DNA of 64,000 nucleotides from Rapana venosa (taxonomy: Eukaryota > Mollusca > Gastropoda > Neogastropoda > Muricidae), in assembly GCA_028751875.1 (NCBI GenBank), contig CM054135.1, positions 55,230,867 to 55,294,866 of the forward strand, read 5' to 3'. Each line of letters begins with the position of its first letter. The stretch's first letter is position 1. The notes under the pieces are model-generated. The model ran no database searches. It saw only the letters and a list, made by a program, of their open reading frames with translations, and was not told the origin of the DNA. Shown one piece after another: positions 1 to 10,182 of the stretch. Made by a program: the position numbers and the translations under genes.

Positions 1-52
<52 letters not shown>

Positions 53-60
53 ACACACAT
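1..60. repeat. (AC)n microsatellite at window edge
   Basis: Nearly pure AC dinucleotide array that runs off the left end of the window, so its full length is unknown. No gene lies next to it. Confidence 0.97.
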
Positions 61-461
61 ACCAAAACAAATGATGGGTAAGTCTGGCACATGGTGCCGT
101 TTCTCTGGCTGGAGGAAGTGAAGAAATCAGACAGATGAATAGAAACACAAACGAAATTAACCTACCCAACTTATGAAATGACTTTAAAGCTGACCTTGAG
201 ACAAGTTTTTATACTAGAGCCATTTATTAGTGACACTTTCTGATTAATTAAAAAATAAGTCAAAAGTTGTAAGCACACTTAAGAGGATTATCTAAGGATG
301 CTTGAAATTTCAAGAAGATCCTCTCCAAACTAATGTGATTACAATACTGGCAGATTTACAGTTGTCTTTATACTTAGGCAACTTCACAATAGAATGTCAC
401 ACATTTCTGTATGAGGGTTCATTCTAAAAAGAAAAGAAAAGGGAAAGAATAGGACCTGTAC
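61..461. other. Unique AT-rich stretch, nothing recognised
   Basis: About 400 bases of moderately AT-rich single-copy-looking DNA. I see no splice-bounded open frame, tRNA-like boxes or internal repeat here. Confidence 0.5.
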
Positions 462-820
462 AGTGTATGAAAGAATTACTAGCAGAATATGCTAAACCAA
501 CATAAAACAAAAATCCTACAACCCCAAAAGAAAACCTGCATGGTCTATGAATGAATTGCTGGCAGAATATGCTAAAAAAAAACACCCAACAACAAAATAC
601 CCCAAACCCCAAAACCAAAACTTTATAGTCTCTGAATGAATAACTAGCAGAATATGCTAAAAAAAAACCCCACCACAAACCCAACAAAAACCAAAAACCA
701 AGAACCCCCCAAAACAAAACTTTATAGTCTAGGAATGAATTGCTAGCAGGATATTCTACAAAACCTCAACAAAAAACCAAAACAAAACTGCATAGCCTAT
801 GAATGAATTGGTAAGCAGTA
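462..820. repeat. Diverged ~82-bp tandem repeat, about five copies
   Basis: The core GAATGAATTGCTAGCAGAAT recurs at roughly 470, 548, 632, 733 and 802, each copy followed by an A/C-rich linker (AAAAACC-type) of variable length. The conserved core and variable linker suggest an old minisatellite. The minus strand stays open for about 97 codons, but it is low-complexity Phe/Gly/Trp sequence and is not a gene. Confidence 0.85.
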
Positions 821-1084
821 TTTGACTTCATATCAGTTCCATCAAGTCATCTGCTGTGGAGCAGAATGAACTTGGTACGCATCTGTGTTTTAGTCTGTGT
901 TTTGGTGGTATCCATCCGCATCTTTACATGAACCTTTTGGATATCATGGTCTTAGGTCAGACTGGTCTGAATCCAAAAGATTGCCTTATGTGCTGGCTAT
1001 ATATTGTTGTAGTTGTTGCGCGTTCTCTGAGTTTACTACACCTTGGGGGTCACTTAGAATATACACTCATCCCACCTGGGAATG

Positions 1085-1820
1085 ACTCAGAGATTGGCAG
1101 TACACACCATAATATGAGAAGTTAGAGATTGGCAGTACACACCATAATATGAGAAGTTAGAGATTGGCAGTACACACCATAATATGAGAAGTTAGAGATT
1201 GGCAGTACACACCATAATATGAGAAGTTCGAGATTGGCAGTACACACCATAATATGAGAAGTTCGAGATTGGCAGTACACACCATAATATGAGAAGTTCG
1301 AGATTGGCAGTACACACCATAATATGAGAAGTTAGAGATTGGCAGTACACACCATAATATGAGAAGTTAGAGATTGGCAGTACACACCATAATATGAGAA
1401 GTTAGAGATTGGCAGTACACACCATAATATGAGAAGTTAGAGATTGGCAGTACACACCATAATATGAGAAGTTAGAGATTGGCAGTACACACCATGATAT
1501 GAGAAGTTAGAGATTGGCAGTACACACCATAATAGATGCCAGAAAGTTAGAGATTGGCAGTACACACCATAATATGAGAAGTTAGAGATTGGCAGTACAC
1601 ACCATAATATGAGAAGTTAGAGATTGGCAGTACACACCATAATATAAGTTAGAGATTGGCAGTACACACCATTATGAGAAGTTAGAGATTGGCAGTACAC
1701 ACCATAATATAAGTTAGAGATAGGCAGTACACACCATAATATGAGAAGTTAGAGATTGGCAGTACACACCATAATATAAGTTAGAGATAGGCAGTACACA
1801 CCATAATATGAGAAGTTTAC
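1085..1820. repeat. 35-bp minisatellite, about 21 copies
   Basis: The unit begins AGAGATTGGCAGTACACACC and ends ATAATATGAGAAGTT; successive units start 35 bases apart. Early copies are almost identical. Copies 5-7 share a GTTCGAG variant, one copy near 1530 carries an insertion, and the last copies alternate with a shortened ATAATATAAGTT form, giving a higher-order pattern. The array ends at a poly-C tract (1831-1848). The ordered variants point to recent local expansion by slippage or unequal exchange. Confidence 0.97.
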
Positions 1821-2167
1821 ATGTATGCTTCCCCCCCCCCCCCCCCCCATCCCCCATCACCCTGTATACAGCCTAATTCTGACGTCACATGATTTTGTTA
1901 TTTCTACTTTAAAAGGAGAGTACAAATTATGCAAAGAACACACACACGCCTGTGGAACAGAACACTCAGACAGTGGGGAAAAAGTGAAGATAATAAAATA
2001 AATATATAAAGAAATAACACACACACACACACTCACATAATAAATATATAAACACACTCACACAGGGTTGTTGGAGTCTAACATTTTGTTACTGTGACCA
2101 GAAGAGCAGGCCTGAATGCCAGGGAATGATGAACAGGAACAATGTGTCATTGCATTGCTCATCTGCT

Positions 2168-2200
2168 TCTGCATGTCATGTCATGTCATGTCATGTCAAT
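2168..2200. repeat. (TCATG)n pentanucleotide repeat
   Basis: Five to six head-to-tail TCATG units in otherwise unique DNA. This is one of several pentanucleotide arrays in the window (TTCAC, GGTGA, AGTGT, AAGTC). Confidence 0.9.
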
Positions 2201-2353
2201 GAATTTCACATCCTGATGGGGATGGCATGCCATGAATATAATGTCACTCACTGATACAGGATAGGGCGAGGATGATACAGGAATTCCATTACCAACTTTA
2301 GTTTTTGAAATGGGGGTGAGGCAGCGGTATAGAGTTTCAGAAAATGTTGGCAC

Positions 2354-2354
<1 letters not shown>

Positions 2355-2414
<60 letters not shown>
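2355..2414. repeat. (GT)n microsatellite
   Basis: About 28 GT dinucleotides, followed by a T-rich stretch to about 2640. The reading frame across it (Cys/Val repeat) is an artefact of the dinucleotide. Confidence 0.97.
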
Positions 2415-2415
<1 letters not shown>

Positions 2416-2799
2416 TTTGTGTGTGTAACAGATTTTTGTTCTTGTTGTGGGGGTTTTTTGGTTAATTTTTTTGGTTATGTTATTGCCAGTATTGAAGCAG
2501 TTGAGAATTTTAATGGAACTTTTTTTTTTCTTCTAGAAATTTTGATGGTGTTTTTTTTCGTTTGTGTTGTTGTTTGATTTTTTGGTGATGCTTGTTGTTT
2601 TTGTTTTCCTTTTATTGTTGATGCTGTTAAGAAATTGTCAAGTATCAAATCCCAAAAAATCCTAAAAAGGGCAAAATACTAATAAAGTGAACGACTGCAT
2701 TAAAAAACAACCCAACAAACCTATTAACTGTTGAATTTGTCAGTATTTCATCTTCCAATAAAACGTGAGCCTAATATACATCACCTTGATTTTTCTCCT

Positions 2800-2920
2800 T
2801 CTTCTTCGTCCAACACTCAGACAGCAACTATCGTTGTCTGTCAAATGAGCGAAAATGCGTTGCGCTGCCTTCAGGCCCCTAACAAGTCAGGCTCAGCGCA
2901 TCCGACTTCGGCGTAGCTTG
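2800..2920 (-). mobile_element. Structured GAA-tailed repeat (family E), copy 1
   Basis: Shares with three other loci (39.4, 41.2 and 57.4 kb) a block that, read on the minus strand, runs from GCCGAAGTCGGATGCG through GTCAGGC, the GCGCAACGCA segment and a GACAACGATAGTTGCTGTC hairpin to a GAAGAAG tail (seen here as CTTCTTCTTC at about 2802-2808 on the plus strand). This copy has mismatches in the CCTGAC/GTCAGG stem and loses similarity just past the CCGACTTCGG end. No coding potential is seen. The GAA tail and dispersed copies suggest a LINE-mobilised short retroposon, but the family name is unknown to me. Confidence 0.75.
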
Positions 2921-3289
2921 ATTATGACATTGTTTGTGGTGAAATAATAACCCCTGACATAGAATAAACGTTCTGTTGCTCTGGTAGGTAGGTAGGTAGG
3001 TAGGTTGTTAGACGTAGATTCTGCGTGTGAACAGAATAGCCCTGAGTATGTTTAGTCAGGAATCCTTAAAAAAAAACCCAACACACCCCAGTATATTTTC
3101 TGCTATTTTGCATAAGATATATAGCGTTTTTAACAAGCCGTGATACTGAAACAAAAGTACAAAAATAATTATTCACAATAACAACAATAATACAACAAAT
3201 TTAAATTAAACAAGAATAAGAAACAGAACCTAAAAAAAAAAAGGCAAGAGGGTTTTCATATTTTTTGTTTGTTGTTGTCGTTGTTGTGG
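2921..3289. other. AT-rich intervening DNA with a short GGTA repeat
   Basis: Contains (GGTA)5 near 2985-3005 and AT-rich sequence with A/T homopolymers. No open frame, RNA gene or mobile element is supported. Confidence 0.5.
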
Positions 3290-3470
3290 TTTAAAGCGTC
3301 GTAGGACAGAGAACAAAGAAACAACAGACACAACTAGCCAAAGCACAAAACAAAGACACGCAGACGCACCCCCCTCCCCCCCTCCCCCTCCCTCTCCTTG
3401 TGGGAGAAGCAGTTGCTCTGCAGAAACGGATGCTACTTTCTGGGGTTTCAGATTTCTGTGATTTCGAGCT
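3290..3470 (+). repeat. Dispersed repeat (family H), copy 1
   Basis: Shares ordered blocks with 11213-11425: GTTTAAAG, then AAAGAAACAACAGA, then AGCCAA, then TTTCTGTGATTTCG, with different material between them including a poly-C/CCCCTCC insertion here. The colinear order supports common descent. Neither copy contains a protein domain or tRNA-like promoter that I can see. Confidence 0.45.
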
Positions 3471-3510
3471 CTCTCTCTTTCGCTCTCACTATGCTGAAGT
3501 TGTCTTTTGA

Positions 3511-3620
3511 CCCCCCCCCCCCCCCCCCCCACCCTCCGGGTCACTCCCCCCCCCCTCTCCCGAAAAAAAGCCAACTAAAAAAAAACCCAAACCCAAACCC
3601 CCTTCCCCACCAACCAGCCA
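3511..3620. repeat. Poly-C and C/A-rich low-complexity tract
   Basis: A 20-base C run, then C- and A-rich sequence. Open frames here (Pro/Lys/Asn-rich) come from composition only. The following 3621-3770 is A/C-rich without recognisable features. Confidence 0.9.
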
Positions 3621-3828
3621 ACAAAAAATCCCACAAAAACAAAACTAGCAAGCAACATAAAACACAACAACAATACGACACAATACAACACGAAACAAAA
3701 CAGTATCAACAACAAAAGCTCACCCCACCGCAGTTTTACAGTGGTGTAAGAATTTTAGAAAAGTAATATTTTCAGATAGAATCTGATTGGGGAAGGGGGT
3801 GGGGGTGGGGGAAGAACAGCCATTACCA

Positions 3829-4075
3829 TGGTGATCTGGGCTCTAGGGGTAGCACACCCCGTTTGGGAAGTGTCAAGTCGTGGGTTCCATCCCCGGCTGA
3901 ACCCCAAATGCCCCTCATCCTCTAAATCAGGAGTGGTGGTCTGGGTGCTAGTCTTTGGATGAGAGGATAAGCTCAGGTCCAGTGTGCAACATGAATTTAG
4001 TGCACGTACAATTTTTTTTTAAGTCCACGGCTAAAATAGTTGTCCTTGGCAAAATTCTGTAGAAAAAAGTCTGTA
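3829..4075 (+). mobile_element. tRNA-derived SINE (family C)
   Basis: The 5' part is tRNA-like: a GGTAGCA-type A-box region (near TCTAGGGGTAGCA) and a good B box, GGGTTCCATCCCC, at about 3891-3903. The body contains GATGAGAGGATAAGCTCAGGT and then GTGTGCAACATG, followed by GTTGTCCTTGGCAAAATTCT and a GTAGAAAAA end. The GATGAGA...GGTCC...GTGTGC segment is also present in the family A SINEs of this window (for example about 48782-48810), so the two families share a central domain. Molluscan SINEs are known to share such domains between families with unrelated heads. It carries no protein and was presumably mobilised by a partner LINE. Confidence 0.85.
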
Positions 4076-4985
4076 TTAAGGGAAACGACTACATGTGCAG
4101 ACAGGGAAAATGAAAAAAGAAATGGGTTTGTTTCGCGAAAACTATAAATTTGTACATCTTCCTTACATTTTATTATCAGGTGTTATGTCTGAAGTGTGGT
4201 TGCATTGTGTACTAAGTAGACTATAATGTAATTTTCAAATACTCGACTGCTAATTCTGGTATTGGTAAAAAATTCATGTCTTTTGTCTTGAAATAGTCTT
4301 AAGGGATGCCATGAAGTTTGTATTATTTGCTCTCTCTATGACATAGGGTATTTGACTGGTGCTGCCACCCACGTACGTAGGTGTATGTCTGCAAACATTG
4401 CACCGTAGTACGCATTGGAAGAAATAGTTCATCCTTACCTGGTCTTAATTTTGAATAGTTTTCGGAGTCTCTCTGGCTGGACTGATTGAGTCTTTGAGTG
4501 TGAAATCTAACTTGAATAAAGAAATTATTGTTAACGTGTGTTACAAAATCGAATCGCGTGATTGTAATCCAATTCAGTTTTGAGCTTCGATCGATTGAAA
4601 GCTATGCTAGAGTTTTGAAACGCTGCTTTGTGATTGTTTTAAACTACAAAAAAGTTATAAAGAAAATAAAAATGTCTAAAAAACCCCCAACATTTTCCAC
4701 TTCAAAGCACAATAATAAGAAACTGGAATGCAATATTTCAACATGTTGGGGGTATGACTATGAAAGTATTTGGAATGTTTGCATTCTTTGTGAGTAGCAT
4801 CAAATTTAGATCCAAGAGCAACAACACCACAAGCTCTTCTCTAGCCGACTAATGATAAGCTAGTCAGTTTTTGTTAATAATTTTTTGTTGTTGTTGGCTT
4901 TTTGAAAAAGAAATGTATGCATTCAACTTCTAATTTATATTTGATACTAGAATTAGAACATTTTTGTATCGTAGTATACAAAATA
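4076..4985. other. AT-rich unique DNA, no gene seen
   Basis: About 900 bases without tandem arrays or repeat families found elsewhere in the window. An 89-codon frame at 4528-4797 (+) has no recognisable domain, no convincing splice sites and AT-driven composition, so I do not call it. Confidence 0.5.
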
Positions 4986-5030
4986 ACTTCAATTTAACGT
5001 CTGTTCACTCTTAGTGATATTAGAATATAC
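4986..5030 (+). repeat. Dispersed repeat (family F), copy 1
   Basis: Matches the extreme right end of the window (63957-63995) over about 40 bases, including CTTCAATTTAACGT, TGTTCACTCT and AGTGATATTAGA, with one base difference in the ACGTCTG/ACGTGTG part. Two copies 59 kb apart in the same orientation indicate an interspersed element of unknown type. Confidence 0.7.
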
Positions 5031-5364
5031 AAAATAAGTATGGCCGGAAAGTCACCACTCTTGTTGAACCTTACTGAACAGCACCATCACCTATTGCAAA
5101 GTAGCCAGCTTCTGTTTTGGGTTTTTTTTTTTGGTGTGGTTTTTGTTTGTTTAGTTTTTTGCTTTTTGTTAAAAACTAAAGATTTATTTATGGAGTGTGC
5201 AACAAGTTGAAGCAGAGAGTGTGACTCAGACCTATGGCTGATGACATCACCCACAACAGGTTTCATTATAGGCTAATGATGAGCTCATTAGTGGCTGACT
5301 GCAGCAAGCACTGGCAGGCCGGATGTGACTCAGGGTTAATTCACCCAGAACTGATGTAGATGAG

Positions 5365-5625
5365 TAAGCTTGTTCTGAGAATTACTGGTCCTTTTGTTTT
5401 TCTTTCTTTGTGTTTTTGTCTGGATTTTTTCCCCATTCATATCTAAAAAAAAGTGGGTAAGCTTCCTCAGAGAATTGGTCATTTCTTTCTTTCTTTGTGT
5501 TTGTCAACATTTTCCCATTCCTATCTTTAAAAAGTGGATAAGCTTGTTCTGAGAGAGCTGGTCCGTTGTTGTTTGTATTTGTCTGGTTATTTTCATTAAT
5601 ATTGAGAAAAAATTGTATGTTTTTT
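5365..5625. repeat. ~85-bp tandem repeat, three copies
   Basis: GTAAGCTTGTTCTGAGA-type cores at about 5366, 5457 and 5538 are each followed by a GGTC and T-rich segment (TTTCTTTCTTTGTG) and by CCCATTCNTATCT. Divergence between copies is moderate. No coding content. Confidence 0.85.
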
Positions 5626-5879
5626 TTGTCATCCCATGTTGGTTTTGTTGTTGTCTGAGCCCACTCCTTCCTGCTCCTCAATCTTCGGTTTTTTTCTTCT
5701 TCTTTTAAACATGTTTTTATTTATTTGTCTTGAAAAGACGATGTGCTTAATTAAACAACACAAAGCATAACTTATTAGAGGAATAACAAGCTTAGGGTTG
5801 GTATAATTAAAATAATTATGATGGTGTTCTGTTGATAGGAAAAGAAAAGTCAAACAAAAACTTGCAGTGAATGATATTT

Positions 5880-6140
5880 ATTGGCACTGTTTCTTGTTCT
5901 TCTTGTTCTTTCTTTTTTTGTTCTTTGTTGTTGTTGTTTTGTTTTGGTTCTTTCTTCTTTCTTCTTCTTCTTCTTTCTTCTTCTTCTTCTTCTTCTTCTT
6001 CTCTTCTTTTCTGTTTTTGTTTTTCTTGTTTTTGTTTTTGTTGTTTTTGTTCTTCTTCTTCTCTTTTTCTTTTCTTCTTCTTTTCTTCTTCTTCTTCTTC
6101 TTCTTCTTTTCCTTTTTCTTCTTCCTCTTCCTCCCCCCAC
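5880..6140. repeat. (CTT)n-rich polypyrimidine tract
   Basis: Long runs of CTT, TTTTTGTT and TTCTTC on the plus strand. Four overlapping long frames on both strands (Phe/Leu, Ser, Lys/Arg-rich) arise simply because the triplet lacks stop codons. Polypurine/polypyrimidine mirror symmetry could allow triplex DNA. Confidence 0.95.
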
Positions 6141-6343
6141 TACTCCTGATTTTCCTCCTTCCCTTCTTGTTATTTTGCTGTTTTATGAAGAAATAAAAGG
6201 AAAAGTGAACATAATACAAGTAGCCTTTTTTCCTTACTATCTATCTCCGCGACCTCCTCTTGTCTCCAGACCTGTTGTCATGCAGGTTAAAAAGGGCTAA
6301 AGGGAAAAATGGTCATAAAGGGAAAGATCTTCCACAAACTTGC

Positions 6344-6536
6344 CCCCCCCCCCCACCCCACTCCCCAATTTTCCCCTCTGCCCCACTCACATGTCATACC
6401 TCCCTTCCTACGTACAAAGCTTATATTATAGGAAAAAAACAAAAGCATTGACATGATTTTACAAAATGACAAAACAATCGCTTTGAGAAGCCACACATTC
6501 ACACATAAAAACCGTGCGCGTGCGCGCCGCCGCGCA

Positions 6537-6567
<31 letters not shown>

Positions 6568-6720
6568 CACACCACCCCACACACACACACACACACTCTA
6601 TTCTCTCTCTCTCACACACATTCAGTACACACACCACACACACACGCACCACACACACACACACACACACTCTCTGCTCTCTCTCTCTTCTCTCTCTCTC
6701 TCTTTCAAGCAGCATGCCCT
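6344..6720. repeat. Compound CA / CT / CACC microsatellite field
   Basis: Poly-C near 6344, then from 6533 (AC)n interrupted by ACCAC, (CT)n blocks near 6602 and 6672-6705, and a short alternating GCGC segment at 6515-6535 that is a Z-DNA-prone pattern. His/Thr and Val/Cys reading frames over it are artefacts. Confidence 0.95.
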
Positions 6721-6916
6721 AAGCACACACACAAGAGTAGCACACCACACATTAACACGCACGCACACGCACACAAAACGCACATACTGCATGCTCCCTT
6801 CTCTTATTAATAGGGGATGGGGTGATTGAGGTTAGGCTTAGGAGGTGGGATGGATTAGAAAGAGGGGGCAGACCCCAGTTGGGAAAAGAAAAAGAAAAAG
6901 AGAAGAGGGAGAGGGG

Positions 6917-7090
6917 GGGGGGGGGTGGGGGGGGGGGGGGGGGGGGGGGGGGGGAGGGGTGGAGACGAAGAGGTAGGACGGAAGGGGTAGTGGCGGTGAT
7001 GGTGAGGGAAGTGGCTGATTATGGCGGCAACACCGGAAGTGGGCCAACAGATAAAGGATGTTGGGGGGGGGGGGGGGGGGGGGGGGAGGC
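6917..7090. repeat. Two poly-G tracts
   Basis: G-runs at about 6917-6954 (interrupted by one T) and 7063-7086 lie on either side of part of a duplicated block. They have strong G-quadruplex potential; tract lengths in the assembly should be treated with caution. Confidence 0.95.
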
Positions 7091-7190
7091 GGCATGGGGG
7101 GGGAGAGAAGGAAGAGCATAATGGCCGACTTGGGACTACTAGTCACACTTGACCCATTTTTCCTCTACAGTATTGCTGCTGACAAAGATA
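7006..7190 (+). repeat. Duplicated block, copy 1 (ETS-like and ATGGCCGAC motifs)
   Basis: Homologous to 9208-9408. Shared ordered blocks are GAAGTGGCTGATTATGG, a CACCGGAAGTGG site (7031-7042), a G-rich middle, TAATGGCCGACTTGGGACTA (7120-7138) and ACTTGACCCATTT...CTACAG...GCAAAGAT-type sequence. CCGGAAGTG is a classical ETS/GABP core and ATGGCCGAC resembles YY1-type sites, so the block could be promoter-like, but there is no coding exon beside either copy. Best described as a small segmental duplication. Confidence 0.75.
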
Positions 7191-7307
7191 GAACAGTACT
7201 TCAATTCAAACCTAAGCTGTTGGAATATTATATCCATGGACATTTTTGTCTTTTTTGTTATCTGTGGTCTGTAGGCAGCTTCCCATTGATAAGGGAGGGG
7301 ACACCTT

Positions 7308-7470
7308 TGTGTGTGTTACCGCATACACACAGGGGACTGGATGTAAAAAAGCACATGAGTGCTTATTCCATTATGGGGGGGGGGGGAGGGAGTCATCTGA
7401 GGGCTTTGATTTGTTGCTTTACAAGATTCAGCGCTATATGAATTCCATACATTATTAGTAGTAGTATTAG
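7308..7470 (+). mobile_element. Family A SINE 3' part joined to a CGCTATATAAATT tail module
   Basis: 7318-7375 matches the family A SINE end (ACACAGGGGACTGGATGT, AAAAAGCACATGAGTGC, TTATTCCATTAT). After a G-run comes TCATCTGAGGGCTTTGATTT and ACAAGATTCAGCGCTATATG, then ATTCCATACATTATTA with an AGT/ATT tail. The same two modules occur in the same order at 54.1-54.4 kb, so this looks like a composite unit rather than two chance neighbours. The tRNA-like head is absent (5' truncation). Confidence 0.8.
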
Positions 7471-7622
7471 TATTATTGTTGTTGTTATTGTTGTATTATT
7501 TAGTGTCTGTAGTATCTTTCTATGTTTGAACATTAAAGTCTGGTAATTTGCAGAGACAACAGGGAGGCATGTGTACATGCAGGAACACACACTCTCACAC
7601 ACACACACACACTCACTCACAC
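7471..7622. repeat. ATT/GTT-rich DNA and (CA)n array
   Basis: ATT/GTT triplets up to about 7500, short unique sequence, then (CA)n with ACTC variants at about 7586-7622. Confidence 0.8.
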
Positions 7623-7797
7623 ACAGAACATCTTGCACATGTTAAAATCCTGTTCCACTTTTCATAAGAGTAGGCCAATGTGTGCCGGTGGGAACAGATG
7701 ACAGAATTTACAAAACCACATACACACGGGGACTGGATGTAAAAAAGCAGACAAGTGCTTATTCCATTATCCTTGATATAAAAGAATAAAATAAAAA
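7623..7797 (+). mobile_element. Family A SINE, 5'-truncated
   Basis: Body and tail only: AGAACATCTTGCACATGTTA, GAGTAGGCCAATGTGTGCCG, GTGGGAACAGATGACA, ACACACGGGGACTGGATGT, AAAAAGCAGACAAGTGC and TTATTCCATTATCCTTGATA, with an A-rich end. The missing tRNA-like head is typical of target-primed truncation. Confidence 0.9.
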
Positions 7798-7897
7798 CAA
7801 AAAAACCCAACCTCGCACACGTACACTCACACACATACACTCTCTATCATACACACACACACACAAGATTGAGACACTCACAGAAAATAGGAACCAC

Positions 7898-7899
7898 TT

Positions 7900-7951
<52 letters not shown>

Positions 7952-7963
7952 ACCCCCCCCCCA
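7898..7963. repeat. Very long poly-C tract (~50 C)
   Basis: Longest mononucleotide run of the window, interrupted near its end by CA. Poly-Gly frames on the minus strand are artefacts. The exact length is unlikely to be reliable. Confidence 0.97.
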
Positions 7964-8197
7964 TCCCACACCACTTCCAGACAACTGTCTATGAAGAAGG
8001 ACACACAGCACAGCACGGACAGATGTGTTCTCACCAGACTGCCACCATACCATCGTGTTATTGACCATGTCTGGTGATTTGATATCATAGTCATTATTGC
8101 AAAGATATAATTTATCAACAACGCTTTGGTCAGTCCTGTCTATGGAATGCACATCATCTATGGATACAAATGGCTATAACCAACACTGAAAATGATC

Positions 8198-8385
8198 ATA
8201 CACTCACACACTCTCTCACTCTCTATCTCATCTCTCTCTCTCTCTCTTACACACAACACACATGCACACACATACATGCACACACACATACACACTCACC
8301 CCCCCCCCCCCCCCCCCCCCCACACACACACACTTTCTCTCTCTCTCTTTCTTACACACACACTCACACACACACACATCTCTGA
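8198..8385. repeat. Compound CT / CA / poly-C microsatellites
   Basis: (CT)n, (CA)n with CATG interruptions, a C-run at about 8299-8320, (CT)n and (CA)n in succession. The plus-strand His/Thr/Ser frames are artefacts. Confidence 0.97.
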
Positions 8386-8516
8386 GCTGGTTGGAATGGA
8401 TGACAAAATATACAAAACCCCATAGGCCTACACATGAGGACTGAATTGTAAAAAAGCACAGAGTGCTTATTCCATTATCCTCGGAATAAAGAATGAAATA
8501 AATAAATGAATAGATA
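8386..8516 (+). mobile_element. Family A SINE, 5'-truncated, diverged
   Basis: GGAATGGATGACAAAATATA, then ACACATGAGGACTGAATTGT, AAAAAAGCACAGAGTGCTTA and TTCCATTATCCTCGGAATA with an A-rich (AAATAAATGA) tail. Both this copy and the one at 7.6 kb are followed by a CTCGCACAC segment and CA repeats, so the two may belong to one local duplication. Confidence 0.85.
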
Positions 8517-8529
8517 GGTAAATAAAACC

Positions 8530-8627
8530 ACACAGAGATAGAGACAGACAGACAGAGACAGACAGGCTCGCACACCCACATCCCCACACACAAACACACA
8601 CTCACACACATACACACAACCAAACAC

Positions 8628-8662
<35 letters not shown>

Positions 8663-8700
8663 CACACGCCCACGCGCACACAGAGGAGAGAAAGAGATAG
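8530..8700. repeat. (GACA)n and (CA)n arrays
   Basis: GACA tetranucleotides at about 8535-8565, then (CA)n with CAAA and CGC variants to about 8682. Confidence 0.95.
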
Positions 8701-8963
8701 AGACAGAGGGAGGTGATACATAATTACACATCAAAAGATATAAACTGAATGCCAAAGCTTGTCATCAAATTATTAATCTTAATTAAACAAATTAAGAGAC
8801 ACATAGACAGACAGACACATAATTATAGACAGAAAGATAAGATAGGCAGACAGAGGTATAGACAAGAAATTCAAAGAGAAAGAAACATGATGGTGAATGG
8901 ATAAAGTGATGGTGTTGGGGGTAGGGTGGATGCCCCAGACCATTGGACTGACAATAGTAGTAT

Positions 8964-8964
<1 letters not shown>

Positions 8965-9031
<67 letters not shown>

Positions 9032-9088
9032 CACACACACAACACACACACACACACACACACACACACCACACACGCACACTGGTCT
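8965..9088. repeat. (CT)n(CA)n compound microsatellite
   Basis: Pure CT for about 38 bases, then CA with ACCACA interruptions. Just downstream (9145-9210) is a GGT/GGTGAT triplet stretch leading into the second duplicated block. Confidence 0.97.
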
Positions 9089-9207
9089 GCAGTGGATGTA
9101 GAGAGAAAAAGAAAGAGAGGGTGGAGAGGAAGAAAAAGTAGTGTGGTGGTGGTGGTGGTGATGTGGTGGCAGTGGTGGTGGTGGTGGTGGGGATGGTGGT
9201 GATGGTT

Positions 9208-9408
9208 GTGGAAGTAGCTGATTATGGCCACAGCACCGGAAGTGGAGCGGCAGATAAGAAGGGATGGGAGGGGGAGGGAGGGGGAGAAAGGGGGGGGGGG
9301 GGGGGGGGGAGGATCTAGGAGGGTGGGGGGTGTGAAGGGAAAAGCGTAATGGCCGACTTGGGACTAGTCATACTTGACCCATTTCTACAGGACTGCTCCC
9401 AGCAAAGA
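9208..9408 (+). repeat. Duplicated block, copy 2
   Basis: Second copy of the block at 7006-7190: GAAGTAGCTGATTATGGCC, the CACCGGAAGTGG core (9234-9245), a G-rich middle that here contains a separate insert with poly-G (about 9291-9309), TAATGGCCGACTTGGGACTA (9348-9366) and ACTTGACCCATTTCTACAG. Flanking CT/CA arrays are also present upstream of both copies. Confidence 0.75.
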
Positions 9409-9479
9409 TGTAGTGATATATAATATCTCTATTAATGTTTAAACTACCCCCACTAACAGTTATACAGACTGGTTTTATT

Positions 9480-9481
<2 letters not shown>

Positions 9482-9512
<31 letters not shown>
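9482..9512. repeat. (GT)n microsatellite
   Basis: About 15 GT units followed by unique sequence with no gene. Confidence 0.97.
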
Positions 9513-9514
<2 letters not shown>

Positions 9515-9634
9515 CATTGTTGTTTTATGTCATTCATGATCTGGGGGTCAGAGTCTGTTGAGCCAACATGTTTAAAGTCTAGTTAGTTGGAGAGTTAATA
9601 ATATGTAATTATATTGATAAACTTGTGTTTGAAG

Positions 9635-9902
9635 ATGTTGTCTGCTGTCTGTCTGTTGTCTCTGCTCTGTCTCGCTGTTTGTCTCTGTCTGTCGTCAGCT
9701 GTGCTTTGTCTGTTGCTGTCTTGTCTCTGCTGCTCTGTCTCTGCTTGTCTCTGTCTTGCTGCTGTCTCTGTGCTCTCTGTCTTGCTTATCTGTCTGTCTG
9801 CTGTCTGTCAGTCTGTGCTCTCTGTCTGCTTATCTGTCTTCTCTGATCTCTGTCTCTGCTATCTGTCTGTCTCTGTCTGTCTGTCTGTCTCTGTCTCTCC
9901 CT
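9635..9902. repeat. Degenerate TGTCTG/CTGTCT array
   Basis: Imperfect tetra- and hexanucleotide repeat (TGTC, TGCTGTC, TCTGTC). Cys/Leu/Ser-rich open frames over it are by-products. Confidence 0.95.
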
Positions 9903-10182
9903 CTCACTGAAAACTTGGCCCATTAGTGCTTGGTATACATGTCATTATCCTTCCTGAAAAGGATCACTTGACCATATGTGTGACAGTTCAGCAGCACACT
10001 TGAGCAAGTCTTTGTCTCAGTGTCAGAATTTGACTATTACATTAGACGGTGGAAAAGAGAACCCAGAAGGGTAACATGATCACATCACAATGGCTTTAAA
10101 ATCCACGAAATTATAAAGCTGGTGCCTAATACAACATAGTAAAACATGTCCATTTTTGTTTTTTAAAGTTCCTTGGCTGTAT

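Noticed and set aside
1085..1820. CRISPR-like regular repeat spacing
   Set aside because: Units are directly adjacent with no unique spacers, and the sequence context is eukaryotic. It is a minisatellite.
5850..6300. Four overlapping Lys/Arg- or Phe/Ser-rich frames
   Set aside because: Product of a CTT triplet tract without stop codons.
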